From Motacilla alba alba (lineage: Eukaryota; Chordata; Aves; Passeriformes; Motacillidae): a DNA stretch of 64,000 bases. Both the position numbers and the translations under genes were made by a program. The notes beneath the pieces were generated by a model, which made no database searches, was not told the origin of the DNA, and saw nothing but the letters and a program-made list of their open reading frames with translations. This document shows positions 1 to 12,800 of this stretch, piece after piece (positions within the stretch are counted from its first letter, which is position 1; the number at the start of each line of letters is the position of its first letter). The DNA lies in NCBI RefSeq assembly GCF_015832195.1, contig NC_052016.1:34121129-34185128 (forward strand), read 5' to 3'.

Positions 1-2464
1 TATCTGTTGTCAGGACTGCAAGACACAGCTTATTGCAATATAAGGTCAGCATTAAAAAAGGTTATTCTGGAATTAATTTCTCTTTGTAGCCCTAAAATTG
101 TCTGTTTTGCAGTACTCTGCACAGAATTTCTGTACCTTCTTTGCACTATACCCCCACCAATCACTGATTGTTCCATTCACTTACATTCCATCTTCCTGCT
201 CCAACTCTACACTGTCTTCTCCCCTCTCTTCCCCAGGGAGCAAAAGAGGATCTAAACTGAATACTTGAAGTGCACTGATGCTCCCCAGTGCAAAGCAATG
301 GTGAACAAATATAACTGGGTATGATAGAAGAGGAAAGCACGTTCTAAATTGGAAAGAAACTTGCAACTTATAAGGCTCAGAATTATTTTTTTCTAGGGAG
401 AGAGGCACAGCGGATGGAAAAAATTGATAAGCTTTGAGACCCAGATATCCAACAGGGATAAAGAAGCAGCTGCAATTTTCATATAAAACTTCATAGATTA
501 GAAATTTAACTGTGTCCTTGAGCAGGGATACACTGTTTTCTCCCATGACTGCACTTGTTAAGCCGCTCTGGCCAACATGATGCCCCACAATCAACTCTAC
601 TCACCATCTTTTAAGGAGGAAAATTCCCTTGAGGTCATGCCTAAGGCAAAGTTCCTCAGAATTTTGCTACAAGCTCATTAGGGTTCCTAGAAATGTTTCA
701 CATCCTTGTACCTGCCCCACAGTTCAAACTGCACCCAGACATGGCCGAGCAGACATACTCACCTCGTCCTTTTGCTTTGGGCGTCCCTAAATTATGCTGC
801 TGCTGCTTGAAGAGGATTGCAAACCTGTGTTCCAGCAGCAGGATGCCACACACAGTGTGTGTCACCTCCTTGCAGTCCACCAGGCATAATCAGTCCCTGG
901 TTTTAAGGCACAGATACAAGTCAGCTCACAAGGCAACCACGCTGCCTGCTGGTGTTCTGCTGCCCCAAGCTTTAGCTGCAGTCCTGCTCCTGGAAGCCAA
1001 TCCTCTCACCTCTGCTTGTGCAGCTCCATATGAAGCTATCTCTGAGGCACTGATGAAGGCTGTCTCAACTCACAGGACTGCTTTCACACTGGAATTCTAA
1101 GAGATTTTTCCCAACATTTGCGCAGCCAATGATAATGGGTGGAAGATGCAACTTTTCCATCAGCACAGAGAGATCCAGCACAGTGTTTGCAAACAACTGA
1201 AAGCTGAGCATGTCAGCACAACACAAAGCTGCCTGAAGAACTGTGGGTTGAGTTTTGTGACCAAAATTCACACTTTCAGCTCTGCAGCAGATATCGAGCT
1301 CTGATCTCATTTATTCCGGGATTAATTAGGAGCGACATCTCCTGTAGGCACTGCTTTCATAGGTTAAAGCTAGTATGAAGCAAGGAGAGTCAGGACCAAG
1401 GAATCAATCAGGCTGTGTCTTGTGAGCACAAGTACTTAGCGGCAGCTTCTACTCACTGAGAGTTTGCTTATTAGCAAAAACAGGTCTTACCACCAGCATG
1501 AGGGATGTTGGAGGGCAGGCTCACTTCCTGGAATACAGTCAGCATTTCCTGGGTTCAAGCTGTTCACAGGCTAAAAATAGCTGCATTTTGAGTGAGCTTT
1601 TACTCTCTGCTATTGAAAACTGCCTGTTTTTCCATTCATTGCAAAGTAAGATCGGACACAAGCTTTTCACAGGAAAACAAAGTTTATTCTTCTTTAGGTA
1701 CTGAGGGGACATTTGAAGAGAAGGACACAGGGAATGGCACTGCAAATACTGTCACCAAAACCAGCAGGAAGTGAGGTGAATTTATTTCCCCAAATGTCTG
1801 ACTTCACATCCTTATAGGAAAAAAAGTGCCCAAATCTACCCCTTATAAACCCCAAAGAAACAACAATACCAATTTAAAAAAAAAAAAAAAGCTTCTCTGT
1901 TGCTTTGAAAACTGTGGTTTGCAGCTCTACCAGAAGTTTCTCATGCACAGAAGAACCTGTGCAAGGTAAAAGGGTGAAAGCTGGCAGTGAAAGACTGTAG
2001 AGCCTGTAGTTCTTGGTCTTATGTCAGCCTGCCATGTAAATGGATTTTTCTACTTCTCATCAAGCCCCAAAAATCCACAAACTATTCTGAAGACTTCCAG
2101 CAACTGAGGCTAATTAACTACAACTGCTTACTGTTTTTGAAGGTTGTTGCTTCTTGCTTTGGAAACAATGTCAGTTATACCAGGTGTCAAAGAATTTTCA
2201 AAACCACACTATATGAGACCTTTCTGTGTTGTTTAGTATGAAATTGCATGGGATGGATGGAGACCATGACACCAACTGGTATAGTTTCTGGGAGTAGTTT
2301 CAGCCAGTTCCACCAATATTTTTTTTACTATTATTTCTCACATTAATAACAGAAAATAAGACTTTGCCCAAGCAGGCAAACAAGCTACAGGTTAACTTTT
2401 ACCACAATAACCACAAAAAAGGATATCTTTGCGTGGAGATTTGCTAAAAAGTTATTAAGAAGCA
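1..2464. other. No recognisable gene
   Basis: AT-rich sequence beyond the candidate 3' end of the CD58-type gene. Short open frames exist on both strands near 690-1310, including a minus-strand stretch ending in a donor-like GGTGAGTATG near 760, but none is recognised and each is close to chance length. Contains a poly-A run near 1875-1890. Confidence 0.5.
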
Positions 2465-3865
2465 GACAACATTATCCTGATAAATTTATTGAAGGTGGAA
2501 TGGAGAAGGACACTTGGGTCAGGAATAATGATCCCCAAAACACAGCAACCAAACAAACAAATAAAAAACCCATATAAAATACATCACTTTGGTTAAGATT
2601 ATTTTGGGGATCAGTTAGTAACTTTTAAGGTTAAATAAAAAAAATGCATGTATATATTACAAAAAGACATTACAAAGTTTTTTACATCTTGAATTTTTTT
2701 TTAATAAATTACAAATATTTATATACATAGTAGCTGTAAAAGGGCTAGTCCTACCAAAAGTGACTTTTGAACATTTGTACAGTATACAAGCTGTACACTC
2801 ATGCAGTACAGCTGCAAATAGAAGAAGAAACTGTGGGAGTGGAAAGGGCAAAAGTCAAAACAAGGGGAAAGCTGAGGCTTCTGATCTTCGGTTACCAGTG
2901 TCAAACCTTCATGATTCTTTACACATACCATGTTCAAAATTAACTAAACTGGCCTTCACCTTTCATAAACAGCCAGCATGTAAACATAATGAAAAACACT
3001 CCATAGCTTGATGTTCTGAAAACAATAATGCATGGTGGTTTTCTTCTTTGATTCTTTTTAAATTAAATTATATACATGACCTCAGATCTTAAGTTTTTGT
3101 TCTAGTCTCAAGCAATTAAAAAACATACTATTATTTCCTAGGAATGACTAGAAGTGAGATGACATTCTTCAAAAAATATGAAGAGCAAAGGCTTAAAAAG
3201 TCCTAAAAGTTAAAAAAATGTAAAAAGCTTTAGGAATAGCCCAAACCTGCTGTTAATAACAGCTTTGTTACAGTCCAACAACAAGCTGAAATGTAGTTTT
3301 ATCACAGAATGAACCACTGTCAGGAGATGATCCACTTGCCAGGCATCTGGGACATAGCTTTGTCTGGAACCAAGACTAGAAAATGAAAACTTCCACCCAT
3401 CTGGGCCTGCTGTAGGATGAAGGTTTTTTTCTGACTGTAAAAAGGTACTGATGAAAGAGTGAAAGCTGATCATTTTTTGATTTGTTCACATTCATGCAAA
3501 TATATAAAACTTTGTAAATCTCTAAATATTAACTACAAAGAGGCTTTAGTGTGTTAGTAAAAAACCCCATTAAACAAACCATGTAACAAACCAAATGGTT
3601 TGTTAAAACCATATACAAAACAATTCAAAAGATTTTGCCTATTATTTGGCCTATTTGTCTTCACGTAGTAACACTAGAAAAGGAGGCTGTCTTTCCTGAG
3701 GAAAGAAAAATAGGCACTGGAAACAGTTCAGCCTGTCTTCAAAGGACTTCTTGATGAAGCTCTGACAACTTCATTGCTTGTGGAAGGGAAAAGGTAGCAC
3801 CTTCTTCATCGCTGAATTCTACTGTTCTCCTCCATGTTTGTTTTAGAAACAAAGCAATTATTTGC
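2465..3865 (-). other. CD58: Candidate 3' UTR of the CD58-type gene
   Basis: This AT-rich stretch lies downstream of the candidate stop codon, with several ATTTA-type motifs and long A/T runs. A minus-strand AATAAA lies at 2485-2490, close to its end. No other coding sequence is recognised in it. The assignment depends on the last-exon model. Confidence 0.35.
2485..2490 (-). terminator. CD58: Candidate poly(A) signal for the CD58-type gene
   Basis: TTTATT on the plus strand is AATAAA in the direction of the gene. It is the first canonical hexamer I noted beyond the candidate last exon in a 3'-UTR-like context. No transcript evidence is available. Confidence 0.35.
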
Positions 3866-3879
3866 TTATGCTTTAAGAT
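3866..3879 (-). CDS. CD58: CD58-type gene, candidate last coding segment
   Basis: The acceptor TTTTGTTTCAG at 3880-3890 has a good pyrimidine tract. Joined in phase 1 to tail exon f, it reads Asp-Leu-Lys-Ala and stops at 3868-3866, leaving a 3' UTR of about 1.4 kb that ends near a minus-strand AATAAA (2485-2490). In phase 0 the same exon is open for 46 codons to a TGA at 3739-3741. That reading would need an extra 35-nt exon such as 4540-4574. Both readings are possible. Confidence 0.38.
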
Positions 3880-6800
3880 CTGAAACAAAAGAATAGGAAA
3901 AGCACACAGGTAAATTACTATGTCTTTTCTTCTAGAAATTGAACTAGGTACGTGAGAATACTGCAGGCTTTAGATACCAATGAGGTGGTGTGAAGATGCA
4001 CCAAGACACTGTCACATGACTCGTAACAATCCAGTCAGAGCAGGTACATGACCAATGGTATCTGATAGCCTCTAAACATTTTACCCAAATTATCTGTTTA
4101 TGATTAAGCACATTCCTCTGCAGCTGGACCACATTTAGAACATTTATTACTTACTGCCAGTCACCTGCTAAGCAGCTGGTAACCTATGAAGTTGTTCTGA
4201 CTCCATGACTTTGGATTACATAATCAGGCAATTAAGACACCACTTCTATTCAAATGTTTTATGTCCATGATCTCAGTATCAGCTGTGCATCACACATGCA
4301 TGTGCTGCTGCTGCTATTTCTTCCACACAATAATGCCAGGTGTTATTGGAGTTTTCTCTTTGAAAATACAGGAAGATTGAAAATACAGCTCTTATTTGAC
4401 AAAGAGACTGAAGGCCAAGGGAAGTTACAGTGCAGGAAGTTCAAGGCTACATGCCCAGCCTAACTCATCACATGAAACATGCATCAGCCTCTAACCAGGC
4501 TGGTTTCCAACAAAGCAGCCTTCTCACAAGCCCACTTACATCAGTGTTTCCACCCTGTTGCACACATAGCAACTCTGTAAGGGGAGCCACCTGAATGTGC
4601 CAGGACACCGTGCCCTTTGGTCTTTGCTCCCATTTTGATAGCACTACCCACCCCTTCCACTAATCTCTAGCTCAGCATCACTCCAGGATAAGATGTCAGG
4701 AGATGGTGTAGGAGAGCAGAGGACGGTGACATATGGTACACAACTCTGTAGATGATGACAAAAAGAAAGCTGTCCCTAGTCTGGTTCTCATAAGGTCCCT
4801 GGCTAGGCTTGAAGTATTTTTATGATTTGTGTGTTTAAAATCCAAGGAGGTTTACTGCTTTACCTAAGTGATGATACTAAAGAACACAACCAAAAAGCCA
4901 GGTGTGGGTGTGGGTGTGTGTGTGCGCTATTTCCTCGTGTCTGTGCAGTGAGAGGGTCTGAATATGAAGTAGGGTTCTGTCACTTTACAGCTTCAGGGAT
5001 AAGCATCAGGTTTCATTATACCCCCCGCCCCCCGGCCACCAGAACACCCAAAATGTTCTGTCCTCACATGGTTTGCAAACAGAACCGAAGCAAGCACAGC
5101 TGCATCTGGTGCCTCAGCATGGCATAACAACAGACCAGTTTCAGATGCTAAACCTTTAAGGGTGATGCAGGAGCACAGTTGTTTAGCCCAGCAAAGCAGC
5201 ACGTGACATGGCCCAGGAATAATACACCGAGTTGCTTCATTTGGCTTTCAGTATTACTCACTGTCAACTAACAGGATGTTACTCAGTTAGTACAACACAC
5301 CACACCTTTCTCTGCAGCTATGCAGACTGTTCCAAGACCGTTTCCTGGTTTCATGACAGGTTCATCAGCAGTTTTGTCTGCATCACAGAGGTAGGTTTTT
5401 TATACTCAGTCCTAACTCCCTCCCAGCCTCCCATCCATCCATGTTTTCTCACATTCTGAGATTTTTTTTCACCCCTCTTTTCAACATTGTCTACAGGAAA
5501 TACCAGAATTCACAGATGTGATTGCTTGGCTGGTAATTCAGCAGAAGTATGAAACGTGGCAGAACAAAAAACCCTGCAGCAGTAAGGTGCCACTTGCTTT
5601 CACATTGCTGTGCATTTTGAGAATGTTTAAATGGATTACCTGCACCAGCAGACTCCAAAGTGGGTGTGCACAAGGCAATCCATTGTGGTGCAGAAAAAAA
5701 GTATTTTTGCATCAGTAATAAAATTTTAAAAATATAAGTACTATTTATTTCGTCATTATAATTTTTAAACCTTTATTTTGTGCATGTTTTATAAGATATG
5801 TCATACCTGAGTATGGTAATAATTGTATATAACTTATAAATACACATAAATTGGGCGTGCATGCTCAAACTATTTTACTGATGTGGTACACAATCACAAA
5901 AGGATTGGTGATCAACCACCTACAATACAAAAATCAGAAATTTATATGAGAGGCCCACAGTTACACCACTCAAGTAAGGACTAAAATGACATTTTTCTCT
6001 TTTTTTCCAAGAAAAGAAAATTATTCGCAGTCAACCTCTGTGTCAGTCAGCACACTCTCCCAAGACAGAGAGCTTCACTCTCACATACCTTCTTTAGTGC
6101 AGGAGTCATCCGGGTGCCTCCCATTTTCACCTTCTGCATCCTGGCTCACTTCTGCAAGGACAAAGGCAATACTCAGACAATCCTGGACCTCACAACACTC
6201 TGCCTCTCTGCCCCAGATGGTTCAAGAACAATATGATTGGGATTTGGACCATTCATTTGGCAACAATAGTAACCGTGACCAACATGCCTCACTCCCATGG
6301 GATCACCATCCAACACCTCCCTTCTCTCCTCCATTCCTGGCTCTACACTGGCTTCACAATCCCTCACCCACCCTGGAAAGGCCAAGCACAGGAAACACTC
6401 AGTGCCTGTGGTACCACCCATTAGGTGGCATTAGGCAAAAGTCACGCTGAACAAAGACTGCTCCGCAGTCCAGGCACCACGTCCTTCATTCATATCACGG
6501 CCATCTGCACGGTTACCGCATGCATACACAATATAGAAAGGCTCCTGGAGAGCATCCAAAGGAGAGCCATGAGAATGGTGAAGGGTCTGGAGGAGAAGCC
6601 TTATGAGAAGTGGCTCAGGTCACTTGGTCTGTTCAGCCTGGAGGAGACTGAAGAGAGACCTCACCACAGCCTACAACTTCCTCGTGTGGGGAAGAGGAGA
6701 GACAGGTACAATCTCCTCACTCTCATGACCAGTGACAGGACTCAAGGAAACAGCATGAAGCTGAGTCAGGGGAAGTTTAGGCCAGATATCAAGAAAAGGT

Positions 6801-9800
6801 TCTTTCACCCAGAGGGTGCCTGGGCACTGAAACAGGCTCCCCAGGGAAGTAGGCACAGCACCGAGCCTGACAGAGTTCAAGAAGCATTTAAACAATACTC
6901 TCGGGGATATGGTGTGATTTTTGGGGTGTCATTGGCAGGGCAGGAGTTGCAGTCAATCCTGATGCATCCCTTCCATCAGATTCTATGATTCTATGGAGGG
7001 ATCATGGCCAGCTTGCCTGCTGGGCCAGTAGCACTGACTGCTCCATAGAACAGGCACTTACCTCCCTGATTTACACCATTCTTAACTATCTGCTTGTCTT
7101 TCAGGGCCCTGTCATTCTCATTCAATGGTCTGTCTGAAAAGAGATCAGAGAACAACTGCAGTCCCTCAGGAGCACAGTCCATTGCTCCTGCCCCTCCCCA
7201 GCACAGGCCACTGCTCTGTGCAGCCCAGGGCTCAGAGCACACCTTCCCCTCTGCACGTTAAGTACTGCTGCGCTATCAGCAAAAGCCCTGCTTGAAATTG
7301 TTCTGTACACACATTTCAGAGGACATCATAGCCTTGCCTGCTATTTCCCATCCCTAGAGCGGTGACTGCCTGCTCCTCAGGTGCTGCTGGCTGGACTGCA
7401 CAGAGGTGCACTAACTCCCCTGCCTGATGTTCCCGTTCTGTTCCGCAACAAAAGAAAGGATTCTATTTTCTGCATCTCGTGTCCAAACGGACAACCTTTA
7501 TCTATGGACCTGATTTCTCTCTTGCCTGAACTGTGTGTTTCCCTCCTTTCTACTTTAACTCAGGTGTAAATTAAGCCTCCTTTTCCTATACCCATGTCTA
7601 TGTATATGGAAACGGTTACACAAGTGATTACACAATCCTGCAGTGCACCACACCTTCACCATCAGCTACACAATCCGTTTCTTCAGATGAAAGAAAGCTG
7701 TTCCATACCCATTACAATTCATGCAGGAAGAATAAGCAGCTATAAGGAAGAATAACCAGGGACTTCTGAATTTTTTTGAGTTTCTTTGTCCTTATTGTCA
7801 TCATTGGTGATTGGTTTTTTTCCTTTATAGGAAAGACTTCTGCCTTCTCCAACCCCTTATTATCAGCCACTTGTGGAAACAGTGGAAGAGTTAGTGAGTG
7901 AATGAATCACTAGTGCAAAAGACTGGGGAAAAAACTGACATTTTTTTCTCAAGTTGAACAGTGATGTTCAATTTCACTAGTCCTTTGGAGTTAAAAGAAT
8001 TTCTAGAAAAAATACAGGTCCCAGAACTTCCTTGAAATTTACACTGACAGGACTAAGAAAACAAAACTGGAGCTTTGCTTAAATGCCTGATGAATGCAGT
8101 CAATAGACTTTCCTAAAGCATAAAGTGAGTGGAAGATACAGCAGGCTTTGTTCCTTAGAGAAGCGCATTTCTGGATGAAGTATCTCCCAAATATGAATTT
8201 TGCAAGCTGGTAAGCATCCCATCCCTAAATTGGTGTGCCGAAGCTCTTATCTTTCCTCCATGCTTAGTTCCTTGCGCCACAGATGGCAAAAGCAGCATCA
8301 TTCTCACCATACCAAGAGGGAAGGTGAAGCCCCAAGAAGGTGTTGGCTCTGTGCTGTTTACCAAACACAGCCTCATGGTCTTTCTGATTTCTCCTCTTCT
8401 GATCTACCCATCAACATTTACTGTTCCTAGGGCAACAGGCTCTTCTAGGCCAACAGGGGAATGGCAAACTCTATACTCAGGACATACTAATATGGCTTGG
8501 ACTGCAAAGGCCACGTGCAAAATTACTTTCCCCCTTCATGTTCGTCTGTTTTAGGGCTCCATCTCACTTGTTACCTGCTTCAGGCTCTTCATTCTCATCA
8601 TGACCAGTGTGTGAAAATGCAGCTGCAAGAAAACAGAAATCCTTTTCCAGAAACATGTATGGAGGTGGCACAATAGTCTGCAAAATATGCAACTCAGTCC
8701 TAAAGTGACAACTTCATTATAACACTTTTTAAAGATATTCCTGAGAATCACTGTTATGCCACTTCAAGGACTCACAATTAATTTCAACTTCAACTTCCCT
8801 CCAGCAACCACGTAAGGTTCCAGACCATGACCAACATTGTTTATATCTATACCTACAACTTTACCAAAGTCTTGCCCATGTAGATCTATTGGTAAAGCTG
8901 CACAGATCTGCCATAAAGAGCCAGAGATAACTGAGAAGAGAATCTGCATCTACTTTTTTTACTTCATCTGTGTTGCACTAACACTGTAACTTTAAACCCT
9001 TGCTTTTGCAGGCCTTAAAGAATCTTTAATAGAAACACTCTAAAGCAAATTTAAGTGAGGTACCAAAATGAGGTTTTTGGGGGGTTTATTGGGGTTTTTT
9101 TCCTACCCATCCTCCTCGTTTTCTCACTTTCAGATTCATCCATAGTCTCAACTTCAGCGGGCTCTGAACCATGGGCTAAAACCACAGCTTTAACAAATGT
9201 GAGGTACCAGACTGAGCACGCACATGAAGGCACTGTGAGCTCAACACCAGGACAGTCCAAGAGGGCACTGAGCCTGCCACCTGATGGCAGGAGCTCTGGC
9301 CATTCCCCACTGAAACACTGTTTGGGCTGGTAACAGAGCATTTCTTATGAATCTTCCCCTGCTCTCCCCAGTCTGCTTGACTGCCTTGGGGGTTAATTTC
9401 ATTTGGTTCCTAAAAACAGACCACAGTCCTGGCAACAAAACTCCTATATGTTAAAGCTAGAATATGATAGCCAAATTCACTCCTATGAAAGGGGCACAGA
9501 CTAAAGGAGTTGCCCCCTTCCCTAGGGGACACTATACAGAGTAATTTTCACACCCCAACACACAAGAAGCCAGAAAACAGCGCAATCTTGCTGCAAATTA
9601 AGGAAGTAAAAGAACCCCAAAACACTCCAACAAAACACTAAAAAAAAAAAATCCACAACCAACCAAACAAAAATCCCCAAAATAAAAAAAAAAAAACAAA
9701 AAACAACACCTCAATGCAGATTAGAATGGAGCAGAAGCCCAGGCAGAGATCTGGACAGGAAGAGAGGAATGACAGATTGCCCTACAGTGGGCACATTTCC

Positions 9801-12800
9801 AGCCCTTAATCTGAGGCCAGCCCCAATTCTCCATTGTTAGATAGGTAATTCACCTCCAAAGACAGCTGCTGACCAGGAAAATCTCCGGCCATTCACTGTC
9901 AGTAACTTTGCCAGCCCCATTAACACATTCACTAGGTGCAGGTCCCTATAATCATCCAATATTGCACCTCAAGTAAGATTTTGACTCTGCATGTGCACAC
10001 TTTGAAAATCAATTCAAAAGCTCAGACCCTGCAAAAAAGGAAAGAGCAAATCAGACCCCCTGCTCCAACCAAGAGCAGGTTTTTAGAAACATTAATACCC
10101 CAATACAGGTTTCTTACCTCCCTCTGAGTTAGATTGTTGTTGGCTGTTCCCAGGGTATAGTTGCTCATGTTCTCCTATAAAGAAATTTATTTGTTTTAGA
10201 AAGTATGTATTAATGACCTGGAAAAAATAACTACACTCAAAGAAAACTTACTCCTTTACCTCTCCAATGAAAGACTACACTGACACAGAATAAAAACTGA
10301 CAAGCCCAGACCAAGCACCACTCTGATTTCCACACATCTGTGACACTATCTTACCTGAGCCATTCCCTGGACTGTTATTCTGAGCAGTCCTTCTTCCTGT
10401 TCCAAGATGAATTATACCTGCACACAAATAGAATATTCGGAGAAATTACTCAGAAACAAAGTTTTGCATCTTTGGAAGTTTGTTCTCAGCCTCCATCCAT
10501 TTCATCCCCCTCTCCCACCCCCAAACCAAAAAATAATACACTTCACTGAAAACATGAAACTGATACTTGACTTGGAGGAAGAACAAGAAATGAAATAGTG
10601 TTTTGAGGGAAAGACAGTCAGTGAGAGATCAACAGAATGGGTCTCCTGCGACAGCAAGTCAGAACACATCTAATCAAATCTAAGGTGGAGCTTAACAATT
10701 TCTGATTATATGTCTTGTACTTAAAATAGCAAACTACTGCTGTTTTATTTTACCTGTGCAATGCTTATCCTACCAAGGTATAACAGGTTAATTTTCTTGC
10801 ATGTTCGAACCCTTATTGTCTCAAGGGAATTAACTGAATTGTTTTGATTCTAACTGATGGTCTGTTTTAAGTGACATTTTCTGTGTGTTACACCAAGAGC
10901 AGTGTTGTTTAACACCACCAACATGAACAAGGACACAGAAGGCACCTTCAGAAAATTTGCAGATGACATCAAACTGGGGAGTGTAGGGGACATGCTGGAA
11001 AGCAGGCTTGCCACTCAAACAGACTTCAACAGCCTGGAAAAATATGCTGGCAGAAAAGGTGTGCCATTCAAAGGCAAACAAAGTCCTGAATCTCTTAAGT
11101 CAGCCTATGGACCACTAGGGGCTGGGCTCTGCCCAGCTAGGAAACAGCTCTGCAAGAAAGGACCTGAAAGAATGAACAAGCTCAACATTACACAGAAAAA
11201 TGTGCCCTTGTGGTAGAAGGCTTCAAATACTGGGCTGTGTTAGCAGACGTGCAGTCAGCCCATCAACACAAATAGTTCCTCCTCTCTATTCGATATTTGG
11301 GAAACCACATGTGGAGTACTCTCTCTAGTTTTAGTCTCCCACTTAATATAAAAACACCATCTTTCTGAAGTTAGTCCAGCAAATGTCCACCAAGGTGTCT
11401 AGGGGCAGGAGCTGTGCAAGGAGGTGCTGAGAGAGTTTGGTTTGTTCAGCCTCAAGAAGAAGAATAAGAGGATGATGGCTCGCTGCAGTCTAAAAAAAAC
11501 TACAGAAAACAAAGGAAACGCCTCTCAGAAAAAACACAGGAGGCAATGGCTAGCAGGTGCCAAAGGGTAATCCCTAACAGAAATAAGGACAATATCCTTC
11601 CCTACAAGAGTGATTCAGCACTTAAACACGTGCTGAAAGAGGCTGGGAAATTCCCACCCTCGGAACTATTCAAAGTTTGACTGGACAAGGCCTTAAGCAA
11701 TCTGATCTAGCTTTGAAGTTGATCATCCTTTGAGTAGAAAGTTGGGTGAAACTTCCAGAGATATCTTCCCACCTAGTTTATTTTATGATTCCATGCCAAC
11801 AGAAACTAAATGGAAAATGAACAGGAAAACAAAAGGTCCACATGCAATATATATCTATTTATGTCCTGATCAGAATATCATCAATTAGTCCTTCCCAGAT
11901 GGGAGATGCCTCCAGTACTCTTCACCCTGCAGCCACCTCCAAGTGGTGGCCCCATCTGGAAGTCAACATGAATCTTCCATCCAGAGCAGGCACAGGATGA
12001 AGAAATATATTCCTTTTTGGGACTCTCTCCAAAACAAGGAGAAAAGATGGTGTGCCACTCTTTTTCAAATTAGAAGACAATTTAACACAGAAATCCAAAA
12101 ACGTGGCAGAAAAAAATACAGAGCGATAGCCTATAATTACTATTTCTGATTAAACTGTCAGATTTACAAAAAAGATACTTGAATTCAGTGTAGGGATGGA
12201 TTGAAAAACAAATACAGAACTCCAAGATGATGGCAACACAAGCTGTCAGGAGGCACAGAAGGTCCCATTTATCAGCTGACCACACTGAGTCATCAGATTG
12301 GACTCGGCATATGATATTCAGATCTGATAGAAGCCTGTCCCAACAGTAAATGGGATCTTGAGGGCAGCTTTAGAATGCTCTCAAAAAAGGCTGTGAAAAC
12401 ACAATCAGGTAAGAATGGGAGAGGCTACAAATACTTGGTAAATAGAAACACACGGTAAATCAAACACCCAGTCTGAAGGAGAACTGTGCAAATGCAAACT
12501 GCAGTGTTTCCTAGGACTCAGAGCCCAGTGTCAGAATGCAAGAAAGTACATTATTTCCTTCAAATCTAGTCATTTTTGCCTAAGTTGGACTTGTTTCTTG
12601 TACTGATTTTACAAAACATTTGATGGTCAGGAATTTTCACACATTCTACAGAACCTTAGATGATGAGTATAATCTGGAAGCACATAAAGCTCAGTTAGGA
12701 AGTGTTATGCATACCTTTCCTGCGCAGGAATTCTAGGATTACCACTAGGATAATAGTTGCAGTAATGAGGAAAATAAGAATATTTCTATGTCGTTTGTGA

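Noticed and set aside
693..1310. Open frames on both strands near the left edge, with a donor-like site on minus near 760
   Set aside because: Lengths are near chance, an in-frame stop precedes the minus-strand stretch, and no homology is recognised.
3840..4118. Similarity between minus-strand stretches near 3850-3880 and 4086-4115 (both containing a CATAA-rich core)
   Set aside because: The match is about 20 AT-rich bases with mismatches; chance is the simpler explanation and neither frame supports duplicated exons.
5476..5510. Possible minus-strand exon between a TTTCCTGTAG acceptor and a GTGAGA donor
   Set aside because: It breaks the phase-1 pattern and its reading is lysine-rich low complexity; support is too weak to call.
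10902..11216. 104-codon plus-strand open frame
   Set aside because: It is a CR1 reverse-transcriptase remnant (KFADD box), truncated at both ends, not a host gene.
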